A DNA stretch of 64,000 nucleotides from Acetobacter sp. (lineage in GTDB: Bacteria; Pseudomonadota; Alphaproteobacteria; Acetobacterales; Acetobacteraceae), in contig NZ_JAKVME010000002.1 in the NCBI RefSeq assembly GCF_022483985.1, forward strand, positions 1 through 64,000, written 5' to 3'. The notes under the pieces were generated by a model that searched no databases, had not been told where the DNA came from, and was given only the letters and a program-made list of their open reading frames with translations. Of the stretch, positions 25,667 through 35,009 are shown one piece after another (position 1 is the first letter of the stretch; every line of letters starts with the position of its first letter). The position numbers were made by a program, and so were the translations under genes.

Positions 25667-26553
25667 CACGCTTCATTGAGGAGCATCGGCAGACATATGG
25701 TGTCGGGTCAATCTGCAGGGTTCTGTCGATTGCACCATCTGTCTATTATGCTTATCGGGCGAGACAGAAAAATCCCTGTGTGCGCAGCCAGAAAGACAAA
25801 GAACTGTATCATGAAATCCGCAGGGTCTGGACCGATAATTTCTGTGTCTATGGAGCGCGCAAAGTCTGGCATCAGCTCAGACGTGAAGGTCTGGATGTCG
25901 CCCGCTGCACGGTAGAGCGGCTGATGCGCCGGATGGGACTGAAAGGCGTCATTCGTGGCAAGGGGATCAGAACCACACGGCCCGATCCGGCACGGCCCTG
26001 TCCACGGGATCTGGTGCAGCGCCAGTTTCATGCCCCAGCCCCCAACAGGCTCTGGGTTTCGGATTTTACTTACGTTTCCACATGGCAGGGCTTTGTTTAT
26101 GTGGCCTTCATCATTGATGTATTCGCACGGGTTATTGTGGGCTGGCGCGTCTCGTCCACTGCCCATACCGACTTCGTACTGGATGCTCTCGAGCAGGCTC
26201 TGTGCCAGAGGCGGCCTGAGGGAAAAGTGACCCACCATTCCGACCGCGGCTGTCAATATGTGTCCATTCGCTACACGCAAAGACTGGCTGAAGCCGGACT
26301 GGTCGCCTCTGTCGGCAGTGTCGGAGATTCCTATGATAACGCCCTGGCGGAGACCATTAACGGGCTTTACAAAACCGAACTCATCTATCGGCAGGGGCCA
26401 TGGAAAAACAGGGAAGCGGTTGAACTGGCAACACTTAAATGGGTCGACTGGTTCAACAATCGACGGATCCTGTCCTCCATTGGAAACATCCCCCCAGCAG
26501 AAGCTGAGGCACGCTTTTATGCACAACAGAAATCACATGCATTAGCTGCGTAG
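25663..26553 (+). CDS. IS3-family transposase OrfB (copy 2)
   Basis: A 296-aa DDE transposase identical to the products at 9945 and 57552, with all catalytic residues present (WVSDFTYVS, HHSDRGCQ, NALAETINGLYK). This copy therefore should be active. Confidence 0.93.
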   Translation: MTRFIEEHRQTYGVGSICRVLSIAPSVYYAYRARQKNPCVRSQKDKELYHEIRRVWTDNFCVYGARKVWHQLRREGLDVARCTVERLMRRMGLKGVIRGKGIRTTRPDPARPCPRDLVQRQFHAPAPNRLWVSDFTYVSTWQGFVYVAFIIDVFARVIVGWRVSSTAHTDFVLDALEQALCQRRPEGKVTHHSDRGCQYVSIRYTQRLAEAGLVASVGSVGDSYDNALAETINGLYKTELIYRQGPWKNREAVELATLKWVDWFNNRRILSSIGNIPPAEAEARFYAQQKSHALAA

Positions 26554-26592
26554 TTCAGATAAAAACGTCTCCACAAAACCCGGGGCAATTCA

Positions 26593-26765
26593 TTGCGCGC
26601 CGCCAGATCGGCGGCCGTAACGACGCGGCGGTTGCCGTCCCGCCCGCCGAGCGCCAGCGGCGCGTCAGGCGCGGGCGCGGCGTGCCCGAGCTTCCTGCGC
26701 AGCCGCTCCGTCGGCCAGAGAGGCAGGGTGAGCGACACCAGCCGGGCCGAGCCTTCCTTTCGCAT
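26593..26765 (-). pseudogene. imuB: imuB, N-terminal fragment
   Basis: Met at 26765 opens MRKEGSARLVSLTLPLWPTE, then RRVVTAADLAARN, where the IS begins. This is the start of an ImuB-type protein (about 58 residues). Its 5' part overlaps the end of imuA by 101 bp, in keeping with an imuA-imuB-dnaE2 operon. The frame continues a few residues into the IS and stops. Confidence 0.8.
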
Positions 26766-27459
26766 CGCATCCCCCCACCTCGAAATCCGCGCACTCCCCC
26801 GAGCGCGCACGCAGCAGCTCCAGCAGCCAGCGCGGCCGCTCTACTCCCGGAACAGGGAGAGAGGCCGATGGCAGTACCGACACCCGCCAGCGCGTGGTGC
26901 TGGCCGTGGGCTGGCCGAAATCGGCGGCCTCCGTCTGACGGCGCCAGCGGCGCAGGGCGATACCGATCGTCCCGGTTCCTTCGGCAGCAATCTGCAACCG
27001 GCGTGAGGCCGTCATCGTCAGCCGTCCGACCTCGGCGACCACGATGCCAAGCCCGCCGTGCCGCAGCCCCTCCTCGAAACAGGCCAGCGCATCGGCCTCC
27101 GATCCCGCTTCGACATGGATGACGCGCCGTGCCGCCAGACCCGCCTGATCCAGCGCGGGCGCGAAGAGGTCCTGCCGCATGACGATCCAGAGCACTTTTC
27201 CCCGTGTGCGGGCCGCGATGCCTGCGGCGAACTGCCCGGCAGCGGCGGTATTGAGCGCGTCGTTGCCCCCGCCCGCGACCTCATGCAGCGCACCAAGCGT
27301 CAGGCCGCCGCCGGGCAGCTTCCCGTCGATCTCGCGCACACCGAACGGCAGCACCGCGCGCTTGCGGTCCTTGTGCCCTTCCAGCCGGGCGATCGTTGCC
27401 TGGAGCGCCTCGACGGCCGGTCTTCTCTTCGCCGGCTTGCTGTCCTCTGCGGTGGTCAT
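26665..27459 (-). CDS. imuA: ImuA, RecA-like SOS mutagenesis protein
   Basis: A 264-aa ImuA from Met at 27459: MTTAEDSKPAKRRPAVEALQ, then AVLPFGVREIDGKLPGGGLT and GALHEVAGGGNDALNTAAAG in a RecA-fold. VLWIVMRQDLFAPALDQAGL follows, then GLRHGGLGIVVAEVGRLTMT. The C-terminus is arginine/alanine-rich. It is the first gene of the imuA-imuB-dnaE2 mutasome operon, with a LexA box 49 bases upstream of its start. A longer open frame exists, but it runs through the LexA box and into the helicase gene. Confidence 0.88.
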   Translation of the reverse strand: MTTAEDSKPAKRRPAVEALQATIARLEGHKDRKRAVLPFGVREIDGKLPGGGLTLGALHEVAGGGNDALNTAAAGQFAAGIAARTRGKVLWIVMRQDLFAPALDQAGLAARRVIHVEAGSEADALACFEEGLRHGGLGIVVAEVGRLTMTASRRLQIAAEGTGTIGIALRRWRRQTEAADFGQPTASTTRWRVSVLPSASLPVPGVERPRWLLELLRARSGECADFEVGGCDAKGRLGPAGVAHPASLADGAAAQEARARRARA

Positions 27460-27507
27460 CCCGGTCCTCTGCCCTGCCTCCCCGATCACCCTCACTTGCG
27501 ATGATAT

Positions 27508-27522
27508 GTTCGTGCTTTGTTC
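27508..27522. promoter_or_regulatory. LexA box (alphaproteobacterial SOS box)
   Basis: GTTC-GTGCTTT-GTTC is an exact GTTC-N7-GTTC direct repeat, the established alphaproteobacterial LexA site. It lies between divergent imuA (start 27459) and the helicase (start 27619), so DNA damage should induce the operon on the left and perhaps the one on the right. Confidence 0.88.
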
Positions 27523-27618
27523 TGGATCGGCGGCGAGAGTCAAGGCATAATTCCGTCTTCCGTGCCATGATGGCCGACGAAGCGCGGGCCGGGCCGCGAA
27601 CGAGGATGGCGTAAGGTT

Positions 27619-29709
27619 TTGACTCCAAAGATTTCCAGTGACGCGATCACGGACGATCCGCTCGCCCGCCTCAATCCCGCCCAGCGCGAGGCCGTCACGC
27701 ATGGCGCCGGAGTCGCGGCCGGATCGCCCCCGCTGCTGGTCATCGCGGGCGCCGGATCGGGCAAGACCAACACGCTGGCGCATCGGGTCGCCCATCTGAT
27801 CGCCACGGGCACCGATCCGCGCCGCATCCTGCTGCTGACCTTCTCGCGGCGTGCGAGCACCGAGATGACGCGGCGCGTGGCGCGCATCTGCCGCGCCGTC
27901 CTCGGCGACAGGGCGGCGACGCTGGCCGACGCGCTGGCGTGGTCCGGCACGTTCCATGCCATCGGCGCGCGGCTGCTGCGGGAGTATGCCGAGCAGATCG
28001 GCATGGACCCGTCCTTCTCGATCCATGACCGGGAAGATTCCGCCGATCTCATGAACCTGATCCGTCATGATCTCGGCTTTTCCAAAACAGAGAAACGCTT
28101 CCCCGCCAAGGGGACGTGCCTGGCCATTTATTCCCGCGTCGCGAACTCCGGCGCACCGCTCGGCGACGTGCTGATGAAGCATTACCCGTGGTGCGCGGGA
28201 TGGGAGGCCCAGTTCAGGCAGCTCTTTGCTGGTTATGTTGCGGCCAAGCAGGAGCAGGGCGTGCTGGATTACGACGATCTGCTACTGGCCTGGGCGCAGA
28301 CGGTCGCGGAACCCGTTTTGGCCGCCGATCTCGGCGGGAAATGGGACCATATCCTCGTTGACGAATATCAGGACACCAACCGGCTTCAGGCCGACATCCT
28401 GCTCGGGATGAAGCCCGACGGGCGCGGGCTTACGGTGGTCGGCGACGACGCGCAGTCGATTTACGCCTTCCGCGCGGCGACGGTGCGCAATATCCTCGAT
28501 TTTCCGGCGAGTTTCGTTCCCCCGGCGCGCATCGTGACGCTGGACCGGAATTATCGCTCCACGAAACCGGTCCTCGCCGCCGCCAATGCGGTGATCGGCG
28601 AGGCCGTCGAGCGCTTCACCAAAGACCTCTGGACCGAACGGGACTCAGACGAACGCCCGCGTCTCGTGGCGGTGGCCGACGACACCGCGCAGGCGGATTA
28701 TATCGCGACACGGGTGCTGGAAGAGCGCGAGGGCGGCACCGCGCTGAAGGAACAGGCGGTGCTGTTCCGGGCCTCGCACCATAGCGCCACGCTGGAGGTC
28801 GAGCTGACCCGGCGCAACATCCCGTTCGTGAAGTTCGGCGGGCTGAAATTTCTGGACAGCGCGCATGTGAAGGACGTGCTGGCGATCCTGCGCTTTGCCC
28901 AGAATCCGCGCGACCGGATCGCGGGGTTTCGCGTGTTGCAGCTTCTGCCGGGCGTGGGACCGACCTCGGCGCGGCGGGTGCTGGACGCGCTGGGCGAGAC
29001 CGACCGGCCGTTCGAGGCGTTGGCAGGCACGAAGCCTCCCGCCCGCAGCGGCGAGGCATGGCCCGGCTTCGTGGAGACGCTTGCGGTGCTCGGCAGTGGC
29101 AAGACCGGCTGGCCGGGCGAGATCGCCGCCGTGCGCGCCTGGTATGAGCCGCATCTGGAGCGGCTGCATGAGGATGCGACCATGCGGCAGGCCGACCTGG
29201 TGCAGCTTGAACAGATCGCCGGGGGTTATCCCTCGCGGGAGAAGTTTCTCACCGAACTGACGCTCGACCCGCCGGACGCGACTTCCGATCAGGCGGGGGT
29301 GCCGCTGCTGGACGAGGATTATCTGGTCCTCTCGACCATCCATTCCGCCAAGGGGCAGGAATGGAAGAGCGTGTTCGTGCTGAATGTGGTGGATGGCTGC
29401 ATCCCGTCGGACCTTGCCACCGGCGAGCGCGACGACATCGAGGAGGAACGCCGCCTGCTCTATGTCGCCATGACGCGGGCGAAGGACTCCCTCGACCTCA
29501 TGGTGCCGCAGCGTTTCTACGTCCATGGCCGAGGGCTGGGCGACCGGCATGTCTATGCGACGCGGACTCGTTTCATTACGCGGGAGATGCTGCCACTGTT
29601 CCACCAAATCGCGTGGCCGGTCGTGGCGCCGGAGGAGCAGGCCCGGCAGGAGGCGGTGAAATCCGTGCGGATCGACATGGGCGCGCGGCTGCGCTCTATG
29701 TGGTCGTAG
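27619..29709 (+). CDS. UvrD/PcrA-like ATP-dependent helicase
   Basis: A 696-aa superfamily 1A helicase. Motifs in order are PAQREAV (Q motif), VIAGAGSGKTNTLAHRVAHL (Walker A, about 42-60), ILLLTFSRRASTEM, ILVDEYQDTN (Walker B, about 245), VVGDDAQSIYAFRAA, LDRNYRS, STIHSAKGQEWKSVFVLNVV and LLYVAMTRAKDSLDL (about 612). The start appears to be TTG at 27619. No in-frame ATG is nearby. Its place opposite the LexA box and next to an SRAP gene suggests a role in SOS repair. Confidence 0.9.
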   Translation: MTPKISSDAITDDPLARLNPAQREAVTHGAGVAAGSPPLLVIAGAGSGKTNTLAHRVAHLIATGTDPRRILLLTFSRRASTEMTRRVARICRAVLGDRAATLADALAWSGTFHAIGARLLREYAEQIGMDPSFSIHDREDSADLMNLIRHDLGFSKTEKRFPAKGTCLAIYSRVANSGAPLGDVLMKHYPWCAGWEAQFRQLFAGYVAAKQEQGVLDYDDLLLAWAQTVAEPVLAADLGGKWDHILVDEYQDTNRLQADILLGMKPDGRGLTVVGDDAQSIYAFRAATVRNILDFPASFVPPARIVTLDRNYRSTKPVLAAANAVIGEAVERFTKDLWTERDSDERPRLVAVADDTAQADYIATRVLEEREGGTALKEQAVLFRASHHSATLEVELTRRNIPFVKFGGLKFLDSAHVKDVLAILRFAQNPRDRIAGFRVLQLLPGVGPTSARRVLDALGETDRPFEALAGTKPPARSGEAWPGFVETLAVLGSGKTGWPGEIAAVRAWYEPHLERLHEDATMRQADLVQLEQIAGGYPSREKFLTELTLDPPDATSDQAGVPLLDEDYLVLSTIHSAKGQEWKSVFVLNVVDGCIPSDLATGERDDIEEERRLLYVAMTRAKDSLDLMVPQRFYVHGRGLGDRHVYATRTRFITREMLPLFHQIAWPVVAPEEQARQEAVKSVRIDMGARLRSMWS

Positions 29710-29719
29710 GAGAACGGGC

Positions 29720-30367
29720 GTGTGCAATCTCTACAGCATGACGACCAGCCAGCAGGCCATCCGCGAGGCGGCCGATGTCATGAACGACCGCACGGGCAAT
29801 CTTCCGCGCCTGCCGGAAATCTGGCCGAACACGATGGCGCCGATCGTGCGGAATGCCGCTGACGGGCGTGAACTGGTCATGGCGCGCTGGGGCATGCCGA
29901 CACCCCCCGGTGCGCTCAGGGGCCGGAAGGTCGATCGGGGTGTGACCAATATCCGGCATACGGTCTCGCCATGGTGGAGGCGCTGGCTGGGTGTGGAACA
30001 TCGCTGCCTCGTGCCGCTGACGGCCTTCGCCGAGCCGGAGCGTCTGCCGGACGGCAAAACCCGGCAGAAATGGTTCGCCCGCGCCGACGGCGAGGAACTG
30101 GCGTTCTTCGCGGGGATATGGTGTCAATGGTCCTCCGTCCGCAAGCTGGCGGATGGAGAGACGACGGACGATCTGTTCGGCTTCCTGACCACCGACGCCA
30201 ATCGCGAGGTTGCCGCCGTTCATCCGAAGGCGATGCCGGTGATCCTGACCCAGCCTGGGGAGTTCGACACATGGATGGAAGCGCCGGTGGCGGAAGCTCT
30301 GCGGCTTCAGCGGCCGCTACCGGATGAGGCGCTGATCATGGCGGCAGCGCCTTCGGCCGATGGGTGA
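29720..30367 (+). CDS. SRAP (YedK/HMCES-type) protein
   Basis: A 215-aa SOS-associated protein that crosslinks to abasic sites in single-stranded DNA through its Cys2. It begins at GTG 29720 so that Cys is residue 2 (MCNLYSMTTSQQAIREAADV). Further conserved parts are MARWGMPTPPG, the TNIRHTVSPWWRRWL region with the Asn, CLVPLTAFAEPER with the catalytic Glu, and HPKAMPVIL with the His. It lies 10 bases after the helicase, probably in one operon. It completes a damage-tolerance island. Confidence 0.92.
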   Translation: MCNLYSMTTSQQAIREAADVMNDRTGNLPRLPEIWPNTMAPIVRNAADGRELVMARWGMPTPPGALRGRKVDRGVTNIRHTVSPWWRRWLGVEHRCLVPLTAFAEPERLPDGKTRQKWFARADGEELAFFAGIWCQWSSVRKLADGETTDDLFGFLTTDANREVAAVHPKAMPVILTQPGEFDTWMEAPVAEALRLQRPLPDEALIMAAAPSADG

Positions 30368-30677
30368 TGTCGGCAATCGGGGGGTAAGCGGGCTGTCTGC
30401 TTCGAAACACAACCCACCCGCGAGCAGACATATTCGCTAATTCCAAGGCTGTTTTTATCGCCGCGCCCGCCGGGATGCGGCTTTTGAAACGGGTCTGTCA
30501 GAAACACATTCCTGACGCTCTGCCCATGATGCTTCATTCTGGTGAGGGATGAAGATTTTAAGCCAAAAATTTAGCCATAGGGAGACGCAGATTTACCTTG
30601 AAATCGGTTTGGCCATCGGTCTAAGAAAGCTTGCTGTTTATGAAAACAGTATCAGTTCTTTATGAGGGTGAGCAGAT
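30368..30677. other. Gap with no recognised gene
   Basis: These 310 bases become increasingly AT-rich toward the small gene at 30678. There is no credible ORF or strong repeat. The GAGGGTGAG ribosome binding site of the next gene lies at its end. Confidence 0.4.
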
Positions 30678-30905
30678 ATGATTAGCCCCGGACTAGGCTT
30701 AGGCTTTGGTATACACGCTGAAGTCACAAAAGAAATGTTTAATATGATGCCGAGAAGAGACCAAAACACTCTTCTTCAGAGGATATACGACAAAGGGTAC
30801 ACTGCCAAGGAAACTGGCGGTTTCTTCGGAATTCCGACCCCTACTGTCTACTCTAGAATCGATGCCCATAGAGGGCGTCAGGGCAATCCGGAGCCTGCTA
30901 CCTGA
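30678..30905 (+). CDS. Small HTH-like protein, 75 aa
   Basis: The protein starts MISPGLGLGFGIHAEVTKEM and continues LLQRIYDKGYTAKETGGFFG and IPTPTVYSRIDAHRGRQG. The second half has the spacing of a resolvase/TetR-like helix-turn-helix. A GAGGGTGAG site precedes the ATG. The AT-rich composition differs from the trb genes. I do not recognise a family. It may be a small DNA-binding regulator accompanying the repair cargo. Confidence 0.6.
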   Translation: MISPGLGLGFGIHAEVTKEMFNMMPRRDQNTLLQRIYDKGYTAKETGGFFGIPTPTVYSRIDAHRGRQGNPEPAT

Positions 30906-30962
30906 TCGAAATTTTTTATGAACTCCTCTTTTGGGAGAACCTTGAAAGGAGAGTTCATTACA

Positions 30963-30999
30963 CGACAAATTGCCACTCATCTTGAGTGGCAATTTGTCG
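30963..30999. repeat. Perfect 16-bp hairpin
   Basis: CGACAAATTGCCACTC (30963-30978) is fully complementary to GAGTGGCAATTTGTCG (30984-30999) across a 5-base loop. No T-tract follows, so a simple terminator is not the best reading. It may be the terminator-like end of the 75-aa gene acting in both directions, or the end/target of a mobile element. Confidence 0.7.
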
Positions 31000-31494
31000 C
31001 GCAGAAAAGCATATCAGTTTCAAAAAGCTTAGGACTAACGCCCGCTCCGGCGATAAGGTCAAAGGTTGCGTTCGTCGGAATACTGTTTCCGGTGGGCCTC
31101 CTTCTTGACCCACTCTTGCGCTCCGCGCCGTTCTTGCACCCAGTCTTCCGTCGCTTTTGCTCAGCCCGTTCTTTTTACTAAATGTTGCCCGCCCCACTCC
31201 ATCAGCCAAATCGGCAAACTGAACCGCCCCGGGATTAGCGCCAGCTCATCCCCGCAGTCCGCTTCAGGGAAGCAAGGAGCGACGTTCGGGCGTCCGCAAA
31301 GACGGCGGTTCCGGAAACCGTAGGAGCGCCCCTTCGTCCCGTCACCGCCCAAACGGCAGCCCACCCCTACGCAAGTTCTTCTATCCCGGCGCCCTACGGC
31401 CCCAGAGACTTGTTGCGCTCCCGTGTTTCTGCCTCTTTTTAATCAACCCCGCTGATCCACAGCCTCTCACGGGAGGCCAATCGCGGGGTTCATA
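31000..31494. other. C-rich gap before trbB, no recognised gene
   Basis: These 495 bases are unusually C-rich on the plus strand, with few ATGs and no ORF with coding character. Several GGTTCCGGAAACC-type short dyads (near 31308-31321) suggest RNA structure. The corresponding region in module B (copG to trbB) is only about 150 bases, so this is inserted or degraded DNA. Confidence 0.35.
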
Positions 31495-32463
31495 GTGTCC
31501 GTCGCTCCCTTCCGTTCCGAAGCCATCGCCCGAGGCATGCGCATGCTGCGCACCGCGCTCGGCCCGGCGATTGCCGGGCATCTCGATGATCCGTCGATCG
31601 TCGAGGTGATGCTCAATCCCGACGGTCGGTTGTGGATCGACCGACTGGCCGGCGGGATGGAGGACACCGGCACCCGGATCGCACCTGCCGATGCCGAGCG
31701 GATCGTCCGCCTGATCGCCCATCATGTCGGGGTCGAGGTGCATCCCGGCAGCCCGCGCGTCTCGGCCGAACTGCCGGGAAGTGGGGAGCGGTTCGAGGGG
31801 TTGGTGCCCCCTGTGGTGGCTGCACCGTGCTTCGCCATCCGGCGTCCGGCGGTCGCGGTGTTCTCGCTTGACGATTATGTGGCTGCCGGCATCATGACCG
31901 CCGCACAGGCAGAGTTTCTGCGCGGCGCCGTCGGCGAGCGGAAGAACATCCTGGTCGCCGGCGGCACCTCCACCGGCAAGACCACGCTGGTCAACGCCCT
32001 GCTGGCCGAGATCGCACAGACCGGCGACCGGGTGGTGCTGATCGAAGACACGCGCGAATTGCAATGCACGGCCCCTAATCTGGTCGCCCTGCGTACCAAA
32101 GACGGCGCCGCCTCGCTCTCCGACCTGGTGCGCTCTTCGCTGCGCCTGCGCCCCGACCGGATTCCGATCGGCGAAGTGCGCGGAGCGGAAGCGCTCGACC
32201 TGCTCAAGGCCTGGGGCACCGGCCATCCCGGCGGTGTCGGCACCCTGCACGCGGGGTCCGCTATCGGGGCGCTGCGTCGGTTGGAGCAGTTGATCCAGGA
32301 AGCCGTCGTCACTGTCCCGCGCGCCCTGATCGCCGAGACCATCGACGTGATCGCGGTGCTGTCCGGGCGCGGCAGCGCGCGTCGGCTGGCCGAACTCGCC
32401 ACGGTCCGGGGCCTGACCCTGGAGGGCGATTACATCCTCACACCCGCCGGAGATCCGTCATGA
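31495..32463 (+). CDS. trbB: TrbB, type IV secretion ATPase
   Basis: A 322-aa VirB11-type hexameric ATPase powering pilus assembly and DNA transfer. Evidence is [20 protein letters not shown] at the N-terminus, Walker A in [15 protein letters not shown] (about 155-169), the Asp box in [12 protein letters not shown], and the His box in [14 protein letters not shown]. It overlaps trbC by 4 bp and opens the trb operon. The N-terminus begins at GTG 31495; an equivalent ATG lies further in (residue 13). Confidence 0.93.
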   Translation: MSVAPFRSEAIARGMRMLRTALGPAIAGHLDDPSIVEVMLNPDGRLWIDRLAGGMEDTGTRIAPADAERIVRLIAHHVGVEVHPGSPRVSAELPGSGERFEGLVPPVVAAPCFAIRRPAVAVFSLDDYVAAGIMTAAQAEFLRGAVGERKNILVAGGTSTGKTTLVNALLAEIAQTGDRVVLIEDTRELQCTAPNLVALRTKDGAASLSDLVRSSLRLRPDRIPIGEVRGAEALDLLKAWGTGHPGGVGTLHAGSAIGALRRLEQLIQEAVVTVPRALIAETIDVIAVLSGRGSARRLAELATVRGLTLEGDYILTPAGDPS

Positions 32464-32786
32464 CCCGCATGATCACTGTGCGCCGCCATCTCGCCATGGT
32501 CGGCTCGACTCTGTCGCTCGCCCTGCTGTCGGCCCCGGCCTACGCGGCAGGCTCGAACATGCCCTGGGAAGAACCGCTCAACCAGATCCTGGAATCCGTG
32601 CAGGGGCCGGTGGCGCGCATCGTGTCGGTGATCATCATCACTGTAACCGGCCTGACCCTGGCCTTCGGGGAAACCTCTGGCGGCTTCCGCCGTCTGGTGC
32701 AGATCGTCTTCGGCCTGTCGATCGCTTTTGCGGCGTCCAGCTTCTTCCTGTCCTTCTTCTCCTTCGCGGGCGGGGCGCGGACCTGA
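32460..32786 (+). CDS. trbC: TrbC pilin precursor
   Basis: A 108-aa VirB2-type pilin with an N-terminal signal sequence (to about residue 30, ...SAPAYAAGS) and two hydrophobic segments (IVSVIIITVTGLTLAFGET and IVFGLSIAFAASSFFLSFFS). Processing by signal peptidase and TraF is expected, and traF is truncated in this module. It overlaps trbB by 4 bp and trbD by 1 bp. The mature region is almost identical to the copy at 60211. Confidence 0.92.
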   Translation: MTRMITVRRHLAMVGSTLSLALLSAPAYAAGSNMPWEEPLNQILESVQGPVARIVSVIIITVTGLTLAFGETSGGFRRLVQIVFGLSIAFAASSFFLSFFSFAGGART

Positions 32787-33052
32787 TGGAGCCCGACGCC
32801 ATCCCCGGCTTCACCGCCCCGGTGCATCGCGCTCTGATCGAGCCGATCCTGCTCGGCGGAGCGCCGCGCACGGTGGCCATCGTCAACGGCACACTGGCCG
32901 CCGCGATCGGGCTCGGCCTGCGGCTGTGGATCGCAGGCGGGATCTTCTGGTTGGTGGGTCATTTCGCCGCCGTCTGGGCGGCAAAACGCGATCCCGCCTT
33001 CGTCGACGTGGTGCGACGGCATCTGCGCTATCCCACCCATCTGGTCGGGTGA
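32786..33052 (+). CDS. trbD: TrbD, VirB3-like inner-membrane protein
   Basis: An 88-aa protein with GFTAPVHRALIEPILLGGAP at the N-terminus and a hydrophobic segment (LRLWIAGGIFWLVGHFAAVW) that anchors it in the inner membrane. It partners TrbE. The start overlaps the trbC stop in a TGATG. Confidence 0.92.
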   Translation: MEPDAIPGFTAPVHRALIEPILLGGAPRTVAIVNGTLAAAIGLGLRLWIAGGIFWLVGHFAAVWAAKRDPAFVDVVRRHLRYPTHLVG

Positions 33053-33059
33053 GGGCGCG

Positions 33060-35009
33060 ATGATGAACCTCGCCGAATACCGCCATCGCCGCGACCGGCT
33101 GGCCGATTTCCTGCCCTGGGCGGCGCTGGTCGTCAAAGGCGTGGTGCTGAACAAGGATGGCGCCTTCCAGCGCACCGCGCGCTTTCGCGGTCCCGACCTA
33201 GACTCCTCGACCGCCTCCGAACTGGTCGCCATCACGTCGCGGCTAAACAACGCCCTGCGCCGGCTCGGCTCCGGCTGGGCGCTCTTCGTCGAGGCACAGC
33301 GCCGGCAAGCGCGCGGCTATCCGTCCGGCCCGTTTCCCGATCCCGCGTCCGAACTGGTGGATGCGGAGCGCCGGGCACAGTTCGAGGAAGAAGGCGCGCA
33401 TTACGAGAGCCGTTATTTCCTGAGCCTGGTGTGGCTGCCGTCGGCGGACGATGCCGCCCGCGCGGAAGCGTGGCTCTACGAGAACCGCGCCCGCGGCGGC
33501 TCGGACTGGCGGGCGGTGGTCGCGGGTTTCATCGACCAGACCGACCGGGTGCTGGCCTTACTCGACGGCTTCATGCCGGAAGCCGACTGGCTCGATGACG
33601 GCGAAACCCTGACCTATCTCCATTCCTGCATCTCGACGCGCATGCAGCGGGTGCGGGTGCCGGAAATCCCGATGCATCTCGACGCCATCCTGGTGGACGA
33701 GGAACTGACCGGCGGTCTGGAGCCGCGCCTGGGTGACGCCCATCTGCGCATGCTCACCATCACCGGTTTCCCGACCCAGACCTGGCCGGGGCTGCTCGAC
33801 GAGCTGAACCGGCTGGCCTTTCCCTATCGCTGGTCGACGCGGGCGATCTGCCTCGACCGCACCGATGCGACCAGGGTGCTGGGCAAGATCCGGCGGCAAT
33901 GGTTCGCCAAGCGCAAATCCATCATGGCCATCCTCAAGGAGGTGATGACCAATGAGGCCTCGGTGCTGCTGGATTCCGATGCCGCCAACAAGGCTGCCGA
34001 CGCCGATGCGGCGTTGCAGGAACTCGGCACCGATCAGGTCGGCCAGGCCTATGTCACCGCCACCGTCACGGTGTGGGACGAGGATCCCATCATCGCCGCC
34101 GATCGGCTGCGGCTGGTGGAGAAGACCATCCAGGGCCGCGACTTCACCTGCATGCGCGAGACGGTGAATGCGCTCGAAGCCTGGTTCGGCAGTCTGCCGG
34201 GCCATGTCTACGCCAATGTCCGCCAGCCCTGCGTTTCGACCCTGAACCTCGCGCACATGATCCCGCTCTCCGCCGTGTGGGCGGGGCCGGAGCGTGACGG
34301 GCATTTCGACGCGCCACCGTTATTTTATGCCCGTACTGAAGGCTCGACCCCGTTCCGCTTTGCACTCCACGTCGGAGATGTCGGCCACACGCTGATCGCC
34401 GGGCCGACCGGGGCCGGCAAGTCGGTGCTGCTGGCCTTCATGGCGATGCAGTTCCGTCGCTATGCAAACGCCCGGATCTTCGCCTTCGATTTCGGCGGCT
34501 CGATCCGCGCGGCGACCCAGGCAATGGGCGGGGACTGGCACGATCTCGGCGGCGCGCTGGCGCAGGACGGGAACGATCCCGTCGCGTTGCAGCCGCTGGC
34601 GCGGATCGACGAGCCGGGCGAACGGGCCTGGGCGGCGGAGTGGGTGGCGAGCCTGCTGGAGCGCGAGGGCGTCACTGTCGCGCCCGATCTCAAGGAGCAT
34701 CTGTGGTCGGCACTGACCTCGCTGGCCTCGGCCCCGGTTGCGGAACGCACCATCACCGGCCTGTCGGCGCTGCTCCAGTCGCTGGCCTTGAAGCAGGCAT
34801 TGCAGCCCTACTGCGTTGGTGGCCCGTGGGGCAGTCTGCTCGATGCTGAGCACGAGCGGCTGGGCGTCGCCGATATCCAGGCCTTCGAGATCGAGGGGCT
34901 GATCGGCTCACGGTGGAACTGCCTGCCGCGGTGCATCGCGATCTGGTCGAATACGGGCGCCTGTTGGCAAGTGAGAGCGGTCAGGCCGAAATCGTGCCGG
35001 CAAAGCTGA
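33060..35009 (+). pseudogene. trbE: trbE truncated by a deletion (VirB4 ATPase)
   Basis: The frame follows TrbE/VirB4 ATPases through the N-terminal domain and Walker A (AGPTGAGKSVLLAFMAMQFR, about residue 447). Homology ends at EIEGLIGS (about residue 615). The remaining 35 residues are an out-of-frame reading of a DUF2274 gene. The full-length copy at 60832 continues for about 200 further residues, with Walker B (LLVIDEGWLVLDDG) and the C-terminal lobe. Without Walker B this ATPase cannot work. The genes trbJ, trbL, trbF, trbG and trbI expected next are absent. Confidence 0.92.

Larger units (their letters stand above)
25289..26592 (+). mobile_element. IS3-family insertion sequence, copy 2 (1,304 bp)
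   Basis: Same element as at 9906 and 57513, but in the opposite orientation, with the same ends and length. It splits imuB. The flanking triplets are GAG on the left and TTG on the right, not a duplication. Family comparison suggests about 40 codons of imuB are missing between the halves, so an adjacent deletion or a later rearrangement shaped this site. Confidence 0.92.

Noticed and set aside
9906-26592. Possible inversion of the 14-kb segment between IS copies 1 and 2, which are in opposite orientation
   Set aside because: Swapping flanks does not recreate matching 3-bp duplications (GAC with CTC, CGT with TTG). The gene order in the segment is also the normal one for module A.
28645-29727. 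360-aa minus-strand frame opposite the helicase
   Set aside because: The helicase motifs on the plus strand are complete. The opposing frame is a shadow.
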